Source of the DNA: Aquimarina sp040786285
Lineage (GTDB): Bacteria > Bacteroidota > Bacteroidia > Flavobacteriales > Flavobacteriaceae
DNA: 64,000 nucleotides
Assembly: GCF_040786285.1 (NCBI RefSeq)
Contig: NZ_JBFMKQ010000007.1
Coordinates: 10,713 to 74,712 of the forward strand
Direction of reading: 5' to 3'
This document shows, one piece after another, positions 27,169-37,578 of this stretch. Within the stretch, counting starts at the first letter, position 1, and the number at the start of each line of letters is the position of its first letter. The notes beneath the pieces were generated by a model that saw nothing but the letters and a program-made list of their open reading frames with translations, was not told where the DNA came from and searched no databases. Made by a program: the position numbers and the translations under genes.

Positions 27169-30100
27169 ATGGAAAAATATACAGGATTAGAAATAGCCGT
27201 AATCGGCATGGCAGGTAAGTTTCCTGAAGCTGATAATATCGAACAGTTTTGGGAGAATTTAAAGAATGGTAAAGATTGTATAAGTGATTTTACAGCAGAA
27301 GAAGTTGCAGAAGAAGGAGAAGAAGAATCACTGTTAAAAAACCCTTCCTATGTTAAAGCCAATGCATATCTGAAAAATAAAAAATACTTTGATTCAGAAT
27401 TTTTCGGATATACTCCACATGAAGCCGAATTGATGGATCCTCAAGTAAGGCTATATCATGAATGTTGCTGGGAAGCCCTTGAAGATAGTGGGTGCGACCT
27501 GCAAGATCGTACTCTAAAAGTAGGCGTTTTTTCTGCAGGATACCCAAATATCCCGTGGATATTACATACTACCCAGAATCCTCCTGAAGGTGGATTTGTT
27601 GATGGTTTTACGGCTTCGCATTTAAGGGATGCTACTTTCTTAAGTTCAAGAATGTCATATAAATTAAATCTCAAAGGCCCTGCTGTTTTTATCCAAACTG
27701 CATGTTCCTCGTCATTAGTTGCCATACATGAGGCTTGCAATAGTTTGCTATTAGGAGAATGCAATGTTGTACTGGCAGGGGGTGTAAATGTTAAAAACTA
27801 TTCTAAAAAAGGATATCTGTATCAAGAAGGAATGATACACTCTAAAGATGGTAAATGTAGACCTTTTGATGCTCAATCCAGTGGTACTGTAGGAGGAGAA
27901 GGAGCTGGAGTTGTTGTATTAAAAAGACTTAAAGATGCCATTAGGGATAAAGATAATATTCAGGCTATTATTAAAGGAACTGCCATAAATAATGATGGAA
28001 GTGGTAAGGTTGGATATACAGCTCCTAGCGTTCAAGGGCAAACCGAGGTTATAAAAAGGGCCCATGCAATGGCTAAAGTTGATGTTAATAGTATAAGCTA
28101 TGTTGAAACTCATGGAACAGCAACAGCATTGGGCGACCCTATAGAAGTTGAAGCTTTAAATACAGCATTTGGTAAAGGTAATAAAGATGAATGTGCAATA
28201 GGCTCGGTAAAGTCTAATATTGGTCATTTAGATTCGGCGGCTGGTGTAGCGGGGTTCATAAAAACAGTTCTTGCTTTAAAGAACAGAGAACTACCTCCTA
28301 GTCTACATTACACTAAACAAAACCCAGGAATAAGTTTCTCTAATGGCCCTTTCTATGTTAACAATGCATTAAAACAATGGGGAACAACATCTGATGTTTT
28401 AAGAGCAGGGGTTAGTTCCTTTGGTATTGGAGGCACAAATGCTCATTTAGTACTTCAAGAAGCTCCTTCAAAAGGACTTTCTGAAAATAGTAGAGATTAT
28501 CAGTTATTAACACTGTCTGGTAAAACCATTTCAGGGTTTCAAGGAAATGTAGAAAAACTTAAAAAATTTCTTAGTAAAAATCAAAAGATAAATCTTGCTG
28601 ATGCAGCATATACTTTACAGGCAGGTAGAGATCGTTTTAAATACAGAAAAACAATTATTTGCGAAAATATAAACAACACTCTTGAACAATTAGAAAATAT
28701 ATCATCATTAGCACCAGCTTCTTCGAATAATCAGGAAGAATTACAACATATTGTCTTCATGTTTCCTGGACAAGGTACACAGTATGTTAACATGTGCAAG
28801 GAGCTTTATACTACCGAAAATATATTTAGAGAAGAGATTGATACATGTTTAGAACATGCGCAAGAATATACCAGCATCGATTTACGTTCAATATTGTTTT
28901 CAGATGCAGATAAACCTTCTAAAAAGATCAATCAAACAGAATATGCTCAACCTCTTTTGTTCTTTACAGAGTACGCATTAGCTAAACTGTTGATGAATTG
29001 GGGAATAACTCCAGATTATATGATTGGGCATAGCATAGGTGAATATGCTGCGGCATGTTTAAGTGGTGTTTTTGAATTAAAAGATGCTATCCGATTAGTG
29101 ATAAAAAGAGGATTGCTAATGAGTAAAGCCAGTAAAGGAACTATGCTCAATATTAATGCGAGCAAAGATCAGGTTGATACTCTACTAGAAACATATGATA
29201 CAATTGATTTAGCGGTAGTAAATAGCGAGAATGCGGTTGTTGTTTCGGGAACTATTGAAGATATCGATGACTTCCAGAAGGCCTTAGAAAACAAAGGAAT
29301 TTCTTCTAAAAAATTACATACGTCACATGCATTTCATTCTAGAATGATGGATTCTGTATTAGCTGATTTTGATAAAGAACTGAAGAAGGTAAATATCAAG
29401 TCACCAAAAATTCCGTTCATATCAAATCTTTCAGGAGAATTTGTTTCTTCTCAAGAAGTTCAAGAACCTTCCTACTGGACTCAACATCTTAGAAACACGG
29501 TGTACTTTAAAGAAGGAATTGACACTTTATTAACCCATGGGGATGCTTGCTTTATAGAAGTAGGGCCCGGTAGAGCATTGAGTAATTATGTTAACGAAAA
29601 TAAGAACAAAACGAATAGTCATCACACTATCAACACAGTAAGACACGTAAAACAGGAAATTAATGATCAAAAGTATCTTCTCGAAAAATTAGGGCAACTA
29701 TGGGAAAGAGGAGTAGAAATTAATTGGAAACAATTTTACGGTAAAGAAGAAAGATATAAAATATCATTACCTACGTATGCTTTTGATAGAAAAGAATACA
29801 CTACTGATTTTGACTTAAACAAATTACTAAGCAAGCAATTGCTTACGGATACAAATGAAGCAGGAACACATCAAACTGAACTCATTAATCTATATAATTG
29901 GAAACGTTCAATTCTTCCCAATGAGGCACTAGAGCTGGAGAATAAAAAATCTAATTTCTTACTATTTACCGGAACAGAAGAGTTTAGTACTATTTTAAGC
30001 CAAAAGCTAATAACAAAACGTCAAAATATAATTCAGGTAAAACACGGTAAGCAATTTAAGAAGGTTAATGATGGATTATTTGAGGTTAATATATCCGTAT

Positions 30101-33100
30101 TAGATCATATCACACAATTATGGAGTGCACTAGAAAAAATCAAATTTAAAGCAGATGAAATTATTTATAGCTTGCCCCTTTCTGAAAAATATACGCTTCT
30201 GGATTATAATGCAGTTGAGAAAGGACTAGATAAAAACTATCTAGGATTATCTTATATCACCAAAACTATTGCTAATTACCAGAGCAATGAAGAAGTAAAA
30301 ATAACGATTTTAGGCAATCACTTGGTTAAAGTTGTGACAGATGATGATATAGATCCTCTAAAAGCTACAATACTTTCTCCTGCAAAAATTATTCCTTCAG
30401 AAATCAACTCACTTCAGTGTAAGGTTATAGATATTCCATATCCGTTTACTTCTGAAGATGAACAGACAGACTATGCAGAAAAAGTTATCAATGAAATGTT
30501 TTTTGAGACAGAAGATGTTTGTGTAGCATACAGATATAAAGAACGTTGGTTTAAGGATATAGAACCATTTTCTACCAATGAAAAAACGGTGTCAAATGTA
30601 AGCTTAACTGCAGATGGAACTTATCTAATTGTAGGCGGTACAGGAGGTATGGGATTGTCAATAGTTGCTCAAATGAGTTCTGAAATTCAAGGGAACTTCA
30701 TTTTAGTACATCGCAATGATTTTCCGAAAAAAGAAAATTGGAACAAGTGGCTAAAAACGCAAGGTAACGATGATGAAATCAGTAAAAAGATTATTCAAAT
30801 TCAGAAGATAGAAAACTTAGGTTCTATCGTTGAATTACATCAGTTAGATGTAGCCAATGAGTCTAACGTAAAAGATTTTTCAGAAAAATTAGTAAAGAAC
30901 CAAGTACAAATTAATGGTTTAGTTTGGGCTGCTGGAGAAGTAGACTATGGAGGAATTATTTTAAATAGATCAAAAGAAGATTTCATAAAATATAGCGCAT
31001 CAAAAATTCATGGGATCGTATTATTCGAGAAATATTTAAAGTTTCAGAACCTGGATTTTTTAGCTTTATTTTCTTCCATCGGGAACATTATTTATCAAGT
31101 AAAATTTGGTCAAGTTGGGTATAATGCAGGGAATGAATTTCTTGAAAGCTATGCACAATACGCAAAAAAACAATGGGGAGTTCATGCATTTACAATTAAT
31201 TGGTGTGATTGGTATGATGTAGGACTAACAGTAAATGCAGTTAGAGAGCAAGATCATATTGAAGATATAGCCGAAATCAATTCGAGAATTGACCATGCTA
31301 TAACTCCGCAGAAAGGAGTTGAATTATTCTTCAGATGTCTTGAAAATAAAGAATCTACATTCAATATATTTCCAGGTGATCTCAAAAAAGTAATGGCCTC
31401 TCAAAGGTTGCGATTAAAAGAATTTAAAAACAATATAACCGAGACCTCTGGAGAAGTAGATTATACTATTGTAAACGAAGTTGATGATTTAGAAAAAACT
31501 TTAAAAGAGATATATTCTAATTTCTTTGGTAAGCAAATAGGCCTTGCCGAGGACTTTTTTGAGGTAGGCGGAGATTCTTTAAAAGCAATGAGTTTAGCAG
31601 CTCGGATAAATCAAAAGATTGGGTCAAACCTTGCGATTAATGACATTTATCAATATCCAACAATCAATGAAATAATAAGTAAATTATCTGAAATTGGAAA
31701 TGATAATCAGATCATTACAATTCCTAATACCTCACCTAAAGAATACTATGCAACGTCTTCAGAACAAAAAAGAATGTTTTTGTTACAGGCATTAGATATA
31801 GAGAGTACACTATATAATGAAATCGAAGTGCTATGGGTACTAGGTGAGATAAACAAAAAGAAAATTGAAGATGCATTTAGACAAATCATTCAAAGACATG
31901 AAAGTTTAAGAACCTCTTTTGCCTTTATGGGTGATGAATTAGAGCAAGAAGTATCTGAAGAATATGACTTTAAGCTTGAATTTTTAGAGTATCGTGAAGA
32001 TCAATTGGATGAAGTCGTAAAATCATTTATTCGCCCATTTGATTTGACAGATAAGAAATCACCCTTATTACGAGTTGGGTTGGTAGAAAAGAGTCCAACA
32101 GAGCATTTATTAATTATGGATTCTCATCATATCGTTATGGATGGTGTCTCTAGGTTTGTAATAAGAGAAGAGTTTAATACGCTGTATAATAAAGGGAGTT
32201 TATTACCATTAAAACTACAATATAAAGATTATGCCGAGTGGCAAAATAGTGAAGAAGAAAAGACACGTATAAACGAGGAGAAATCTTTTTGGTTAAATGA
32301 GTTTTCAGGAGACTTGGAGCCTTTAGAGCTGCCTACCGATTTTGTTAGACCATTAGAGAGAAATAATGAAGGAGATTTTATTCGTTTTGAAATAGGACAA
32401 GAAGAGACTAAAAAACTAAAAGATATTGCTAGCGCAGATGGGACAACTGTATATACAGTTCTAGTGGCTATTCTTAATGTATTGCTTAGTAAGTTAACAT
32501 GTCAAGAAGAGGTCATCGTCGCAACTCCTGTTGCTGGTCGACAACATGCAGATCTCGAAAACTTGATAGGTATGTTTGTTAATACCGTTTGTTTACGTAG
32601 CTATCCAGAAGGAGAAAAATCTTTTGAGGAATTTTTGTCAGAAGTAAAAGACAAAACATTAGCATGTTTTAAAAACCAGTCATATCCTTTTGAGGAGTTG
32701 GTTAACGAACTAAAAATAGCCCGAGACAGTAGTAGAAATCCTCTTTTTGATGTAATGTTTGTATACCAAAACTATGAAGAGGCCAAAAATGAAACTGAAG
32801 GTTTGGTTTTTAAACCAGAGCAGTTTAATCATACTTCTTCGAGGTTTGATATGACACTTTTAGCTGTTGATGATGCAGATCAATTATTCCTTAGACTCAT
32901 TTTTTCTACAGAGCTATTTAAAAAAGAAACTATTCAACGATTTGTCTCTTACTTTAAAAATATTGTATCTGTCATTATTGATAATCACCAGGTATTACTT
33001 TCTGATATTGATATTATGTCTCAGGAAGAAAAAGAAAAAGTACTCGTGGAGTTTAATACTACTACGGTAGCTAATATAGAGAAGAATGTGGCCGAATTGT

Positions 33101-36100
33101 TTGCAGAACAAGTAAAAAGTAATCCAAATAATATAGCCTTAATTCATCATGAACAAGAACTAACTTATTTAGAGTTAGATAGAAAGGCAAATGCAATAGC
33201 CCAAAGAATTCATGAGAAAATTTCAGGAAACAATCACAAAATAGGATTGCTGTTCAATCATTCTATAGAGATGATAGTATGTCTATTGGGAGTTATAAAA
33301 TCAGGTTACGCTTATGTTCCTTTATCTGCAGAGGATCCAGACGACAGAAAGCAATATATCTTATCCAATTGTGATGCCAGTCTTTTGCTAATGCAAGAAG
33401 AAATCTACGAAGATCAAAAAGCAGAATCTTCTATAATTGAAGAAGACAAAATTATTGTAATTGGTGAAGTTCATGAAGTAGATAGACCACCTGTAGAAGC
33501 AAAAAATATTGATCTAGATGATTTGTTATATGTAATTTATACATCAGGTACTACAGGGAAACCAAAAGGTGTCGAAATTAGACATAGAGGGATTGTAAAT
33601 TATGCACTTTGGGGAATAGATTATCATAATTTATCTACTCAAGATGTAACATTACAATTAATATCATACCATTTTGATGGCTTTGGTTCTAATTTTTATC
33701 AAGCACTACTTTCTGGAGGTGCAATGATTACGGTGCCCCGTGAATTAAAATTAAATACACAATATATCACAGGCTTGATTAATACTAAGAAGGTAACCAA
33801 TTTTGCCATGCTTCCGGGATTGTATAACGAGGTATTAGATGAAATAGAGGCTCAAGGACACCCTAATCAAATTCGTTTTGTTGTTTTGGCAGGTGAAAAA
33901 TCAAGTGTCAATTTAATTAATAAAAGTAAAAAGATCTTACCAGCGATAAGTCTTGAGAACCAATATGGTCCAACAGAAACCACGATAGGTTCTACCCATA
34001 ATTTAACACTAGATGTTCATACCACCTCAAACATAGGTAAACCAATATCCAATACTGCGATATATATATTAGATAATCAATCTAATTTGTTACCACTAGG
34101 AGTAGAGGGTGAAGTACATATCGCCGGAGAAGGAATAGCCAAAGGGTATATCAATAATAAGGAGTTAACAGACGAGAAGTTTGTAAATAATCCTTTCGGT
34201 ACGTACGAAAAAATGTACAAAACCGGAGATGTAGCAAAGTGGCTTCCAGATGGTACTATTGAACTTACAGGAAGAAAGGATGATCAAATAAAAATTAGAG
34301 GTTTTAGAGTAGAACCGGGGGAGATTAGTAATCACATTACAACCCATAATGATATAAAGCAGTCCGAAGTAATTATAAAAGAAAAAGAGGGGCAAAAGTA
34401 TCTTGTTGCTTATTATATTTCAGATGTTGATTTAAACGTAAATCAATTAAGAAGCTTTCTGTCAGAAAGAATACCAGACTACATGGTGCCTTCATATTTT
34501 ATGAGAATGGAAAAATTTCCATACACTCTTAATGGTAAACTGGATAGAAAATTAATGCCCGAACCTGCAGAAAATATTTCTGAATATGTAGCACCTACAA
34601 ACCAAGAAGAGGAAATATTAACCAAAGTATGGAGCAAAGTACTGGGAACAGAAAACATAGGAATCACCGATAATTTCTTTTTGGTAGGAGGAGATTCCAT
34701 TAAATCTATACAAATAAGTTCCAGACTTAGGTCTTTGGGATATGAAGTATCGGTAAAAGAAATTCTTACCAGTAAAGACATTAAAAACTTAGCAACAAAA
34801 CTGAAAAAAACACAGCAGCAATCAGATCAATCACCTGTTACTGGTGATGCAATATTAAGTCCGATTCAACAATGGTTTTTTGAAAATAATGATACAGAAA
34901 GAAATCATTTCAACCAATCTGTATTGCTTGATTTTTGTGATGGTATAACTGAAAACGAGGTTGAATTAATTTTTACCAAGATTCAAGAACACCACGATGT
35001 TTTAAGAACAGTTTATAAAGAAAATACCGAAGAACCAACATCTTGTTATTTAGACACTGATGAATCTCCGGTTTCGTTACATGTTTTTGATTTAAGAGGC
35101 GCCAAAGATGCTTCGGCGGTATTGTTATCTGAAAGTAAAAAAATACAATCAGGTATTAACATACAGACCGGCCCTTTAATGCATTTAGGATTATTTCAAA
35201 TGGATAAAGGAAGTCGCTTGTTGATTGTAATACATCATTTAGCAGTCGACGGAGTTTCTTGGCGCATTTTATTCGAAGATATTGAAACATTGTATCAACA
35301 GATAAAAAATAAGGAAGCTCTTAAATTACCTTTAAAAACAGATTCTTTTAAAAGTTGGACTAATAAGCTACTCGAGTATTCTAAAAGTGATACCATAAAA
35401 TCAGCAAAAACCTATTGGAACCAAGAATTACAAAAACCACATTCTATATTAAAAAGAGATTATCCAAAGGGAGGTAACTTATTTAAGTATAAAGCTATTG
35501 AACAATTTCAGTTAGACGAAGAAGTGACTTCAAAACTGTTATCCGAAGTTCATTTCCCGTTTGGAACTCAGATAAATGATATTTTATTAACAGCATTTTT
35601 GTGGACGTATAGTGAATTTTTTGATACCAACGATCTTCTCGTTGATTTAGAAAGCCATGGAAGAGAAAGTTTAGGGCAAAATGAAAATATAAGCCGTACG
35701 GTTGGTTGGTTTACAAGTTTTTATCCGGTTTTACTACAAATAGAAAAAACAAACCAGAACAACTTAAGTACAGTAGTAAAAGAAGTAAAAGAAAAACTAC
35801 GAAAAGTTCCAAATAAAGGAATCGATTATTTGATTTATAAATACTTCACAGAAAATAGTATTGAAACCGAGAATAAGACACAGATAAGCTTCAACTATCT
35901 TGGGCAATTTGATGCTGATATCGCTAATAGTTCTTTCTCTATTGGAAAAGAAGACAAAGGAGATGAGGTATCTGCCGAAAAACAACGAGATTATGATTGG
36001 GATCTAGCAGGTATTATTACTGAAGGGAAACTAAATATGAGCTTGATGTATAGTGATAAACAATACAGTCAGGGTACTATCTCAGCGATAATGTCTTCTC

Positions 36101-37530
36101 TGAAAGATAATCTGGAGAAACTTATTACTTACTGCTGTAACTATAGTAAGAAAGAATTTTCGCCATCAGATTTTGGGTATAAAGAACTTTCTTTTGATCA
36201 ATTAGATACTATTTCAGAAAGTTATGACATTCAAAATATTTATCCTTTATCCCCAATGCAAGAAGGGATGTTGTTTCATTATTTGATGAACCCAGATTCA
36301 GAAAGTTATCTCGGACAAATGACGTTCGAAATTCATGGAGAATTAGATATTGAAGCTGTTAAAGAAAGCATGGATGAATTAATAGCCAGACATGAAGTCT
36401 TACGTACTGTTTTTCTTCATGAAGGCTATGAAAGACCAATACAAATAGTTCTAAAAGAAAGAAAATCAAATGTACAATATAGAGATCTGTTAAGTGAAGT
36501 ATCAGCAGATAGTATTATAAAAGAGGTTGATAGGTGTAAAGAAAATCAAAGTCATAACAACTTCAATCTTAGTAAAGATCTGCTCATGAGGTTAACAGTA
36601 TTGCGTACGGATGAAGAAAAATATACGCTTATCTGGAACTATCACCATATATTAATGGATGGTTGGTGTACAGCTACTATTTTATCTGAGTTTAGAGAAA
36701 TGTACTCGAGTAGAAAAAAAGGATTAAAAGTAGAGTTGCCTTTTGTTAATTCATATTATAACTACATAGAATGGCTGGAAAACAGGGATAGACAAATCTC
36801 GAAGAGCTATTGGAAAAATTACTTAGAAGGTTATCATCAACCAGTGTCAATGCCAAAAACCAATCTAAGTTCTGGTAAAGATGAAGATTATGATTTAGCC
36901 ATTGAACATTTGAAAATTGAAAAAAGCGAAACAAGCCTTTTACAACAACTAACTGTAGAATATGGCGTAACCATTAATACAATTATTCAATGTGCCTGGG
37001 GAATGTTATTAGCCAAATACAATAATGTTGATGAAGTAGTATTTGGAGCTGTTGTTTCAGGAAGACCTACCGAGATCGAAGGAATAGAAAGTATGATAGG
37101 ATTGTTCATCAATACTATTCCTGTAAGGATTAAGTATAATGATGGAGAAGATTTGGGAGACGTATTGAAACAATTGCAAGAAAATGCACTGGAAAAAGAA
37201 CAACATCAATACCACCCTCTGTCAGAAATTCAAACCTATAGTACTCTGGGAAGAGAACTATTTGATCATATAGTTATTGTAGAAAATTATCCGGTTTTAG
37301 AAGATCAAGGAACGAGCACGGATAAAACAGACTTTTTAGTAAAAAATGTCGAAATGTTTGTGCAATCAAATTACGATCTGTCTTTGGTAGTTGTACCCAA
37401 TGATGAAATTGAAATTAAAATCGAATATAATGCTAATGTGTACGATAAAACTACAGTACAAAACATATTAGCACATTTGAATCATGTGATTCTTCAAGTC
37501 TTATTGCCTAGCGAAGTTGAAGTTGTTTAA
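27169..37530 (+). CDS. Hybrid PKS-NRPS: KS-AT-KR-ACP-C-A(unassigned)-PCP-E-C
   Basis: 3453 residues. The KS has the active Cys (TACSSS about 178), HGTATALGDP (about 315) and NIGHLDSAAG (about 351). The AT (GHSIGEYAA about 621) has HAFH (about 720), the malonyl-CoA pattern. The KR has GGTGGMG (about 1157) and Ser plus Tyr/Asn (FSSI; GYNAGN about 1317), so the beta-keto group is probably reduced. No DH, ER or methyltransferase is seen. ACP Ser near 1469. Then C (HHIVMDG about 1653) and an A domain with pocket residues D-G-S-A-V-A-Q-I-G (FDGFGSNF, FAMLPGLY, VLAGEKS, QYGPTETTIG), which matches no code I know. PCP (about 2509), E (HHLAVDGVSW about 2690) and a final C (SPMQEGMLFH about 3027; HHILMDGW about 3159) follow. 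The protein stops after this C; its partner A domain starts the next protein. Confidence 0.9.
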   Translation: MEKYTGLEIAVIGMAGKFPEADNIEQFWENLKNGKDCISDFTAEEVAEEGEEESLLKNPSYVKANAYLKNKKYFDSEFFGYTPHEAELMDPQVRLYHECCWEALEDSGCDLQDRTLKVGVFSAGYPNIPWILHTTQNPPEGGFVDGFTASHLRDATFLSSRMSYKLNLKGPAVFIQTACSSSLVAIHEACNSLLLGECNVVLAGGVNVKNYSKKGYLYQEGMIHSKDGKCRPFDAQSSGTVGGEGAGVVVLKRLKDAIRDKDNIQAIIKGTAINNDGSGKVGYTAPSVQGQTEVIKRAHAMAKVDVNSISYVETHGTATALGDPIEVEALNTAFGKGNKDECAIGSVKSNIGHLDSAAGVAGFIKTVLALKNRELPPSLHYTKQNPGISFSNGPFYVNNALKQWGTTSDVLRAGVSSFGIGGTNAHLVLQEAPSKGLSENSRDYQLLTLSGKTISGFQGNVEKLKKFLSKNQKINLADAAYTLQAGRDRFKYRKTIICENINNTLEQLENISSLAPASSNNQEELQHIVFMFPGQGTQYVNMCKELYTTENIFREEIDTCLEHAQEYTSIDLRSILFSDADKPSKKINQTEYAQPLLFFTEYALAKLLMNWGITPDYMIGHSIGEYAAACLSGVFELKDAIRLVIKRGLLMSKASKGTMLNINASKDQVDTLLETYDTIDLAVVNSENAVVVSGTIEDIDDFQKALENKGISSKKLHTSHAFHSRMMDSVLADFDKELKKVNIKSPKIPFISNLSGEFVSSQEVQEPSYWTQHLRNTVYFKEGIDTLLTHGDACFIEVGPGRALSNYVNENKNKTNSHHTINTVRHVKQEINDQKYLLEKLGQLWERGVEINWKQFYGKEERYKISLPTYAFDRKEYTTDFDLNKLLSKQLLTDTNEAGTHQTELINLYNWKRSILPNEALELENKKSNFLLFTGTEEFSTILSQKLITKRQNIIQVKHGKQFKKVNDGLFEVNISVLDHITQLWSALEKIKFKADEIIYSLPLSEKYTLLDYNAVEKGLDKNYLGLSYITKTIANYQSNEEVKITILGNHLVKVVTDDDIDPLKATILSPAKIIPSEINSLQCKVIDIPYPFTSEDEQTDYAEKVINEMFFETEDVCVAYRYKERWFKDIEPFSTNEKTVSNVSLTADGTYLIVGGTGGMGLSIVAQMSSEIQGNFILVHRNDFPKKENWNKWLKTQGNDDEISKKIIQIQKIENLGSIVELHQLDVANESNVKDFSEKLVKNQVQINGLVWAAGEVDYGGIILNRSKEDFIKYSASKIHGIVLFEKYLKFQNLDFLALFSSIGNIIYQVKFGQVGYNAGNEFLESYAQYAKKQWGVHAFTINWCDWYDVGLTVNAVREQDHIEDIAEINSRIDHAITPQKGVELFFRCLENKESTFNIFPGDLKKVMASQRLRLKEFKNNITETSGEVDYTIVNEVDDLEKTLKEIYSNFFGKQIGLAEDFFEVGGDSLKAMSLAARINQKIGSNLAINDIYQYPTINEIISKLSEIGNDNQIITIPNTSPKEYYATSSEQKRMFLLQALDIESTLYNEIEVLWVLGEINKKKIEDAFRQIIQRHESLRTSFAFMGDELEQEVSEEYDFKLEFLEYREDQLDEVVKSFIRPFDLTDKKSPLLRVGLVEKSPTEHLLIMDSHHIVMDGVSRFVIREEFNTLYNKGSLLPLKLQYKDYAEWQNSEEEKTRINEEKSFWLNEFSGDLEPLELPTDFVRPLERNNEGDFIRFEIGQEETKKLKDIASADGTTVYTVLVAILNVLLSKLTCQEEVIVATPVAGRQHADLENLIGMFVNTVCLRSYPEGEKSFEEFLSEVKDKTLACFKNQSYPFEELVNELKIARDSSRNPLFDVMFVYQNYEEAKNETEGLVFKPEQFNHTSSRFDMTLLAVDDADQLFLRLIFSTELFKKETIQRFVSYFKNIVSVIIDNHQVLLSDIDIMSQEEKEKVLVEFNTTTVANIEKNVAELFAEQVKSNPNNIALIHHEQELTYLELDRKANAIAQRIHEKISGNNHKIGLLFNHSIEMIVCLLGVIKSGYAYVPLSAEDPDDRKQYILSNCDASLLLMQEEIYEDQKAESSIIEEDKIIVIGEVHEVDRPPVEAKNIDLDDLLYVIYTSGTTGKPKGVEIRHRGIVNYALWGIDYHNLSTQDVTLQLISYHFDGFGSNFYQALLSGGAMITVPRELKLNTQYITGLINTKKVTNFAMLPGLYNEVLDEIEAQGHPNQIRFVVLAGEKSSVNLINKSKKILPAISLENQYGPTETTIGSTHNLTLDVHTTSNIGKPISNTAIYILDNQSNLLPLGVEGEVHIAGEGIAKGYINNKELTDEKFVNNPFGTYEKMYKTGDVAKWLPDGTIELTGRKDDQIKIRGFRVEPGEISNHITTHNDIKQSEVIIKEKEGQKYLVAYYISDVDLNVNQLRSFLSERIPDYMVPSYFMRMEKFPYTLNGKLDRKLMPEPAENISEYVAPTNQEEEILTKVWSKVLGTENIGITDNFFLVGGDSIKSIQISSRLRSLGYEVSVKEILTSKDIKNLATKLKKTQQQSDQSPVTGDAILSPIQQWFFENNDTERNHFNQSVLLDFCDGITENEVELIFTKIQEHHDVLRTVYKENTEEPTSCYLDTDESPVSLHVFDLRGAKDASAVLLSESKKIQSGINIQTGPLMHLGLFQMDKGSRLLIVIHHLAVDGVSWRILFEDIETLYQQIKNKEALKLPLKTDSFKSWTNKLLEYSKSDTIKSAKTYWNQELQKPHSILKRDYPKGGNLFKYKAIEQFQLDEEVTSKLLSEVHFPFGTQINDILLTAFLWTYSEFFDTNDLLVDLESHGRESLGQNENISRTVGWFTSFYPVLLQIEKTNQNNLSTVVKEVKEKLRKVPNKGIDYLIYKYFTENSIETENKTQISFNYLGQFDADIANSSFSIGKEDKGDEVSAEKQRDYDWDLAGIITEGKLNMSLMYSDKQYSQGTISAIMSSLKDNLEKLITYCCNYSKKEFSPSDFGYKELSFDQLDTISESYDIQNIYPLSPMQEGMLFHYLMNPDSESYLGQMTFEIHGELDIEAVKESMDELIARHEVLRTVFLHEGYERPIQIVLKERKSNVQYRDLLSEVSADSIIKEVDRCKENQSHNNFNLSKDLLMRLTVLRTDEEKYTLIWNYHHILMDGWCTATILSEFREMYSSRKKGLKVELPFVNSYYNYIEWLENRDRQISKSYWKNYLEGYHQPVSMPKTNLSSGKDEDYDLAIEHLKIEKSETSLLQQLTVEYGVTINTIIQCAWGMLLAKYNNVDEVVFGAVVSGRPTEIEGIESMIGLFINTIPVRIKYNDGEDLGDVLKQLQENALEKEQHQYHPLSEIQTYSTLGRELFDHIVIVENYPVLEDQGTSTDKTDFLVKNVEMFVQSNYDLSLVVVPNDEIEIKIEYNANVYDKTTVQNILAHLNHVILQVLLPSEVEVV

Positions 37531-37578
37531 CTCACTTTAAGCTCAAAAATCAATTATTAACATTTAATAAAGAAAACA

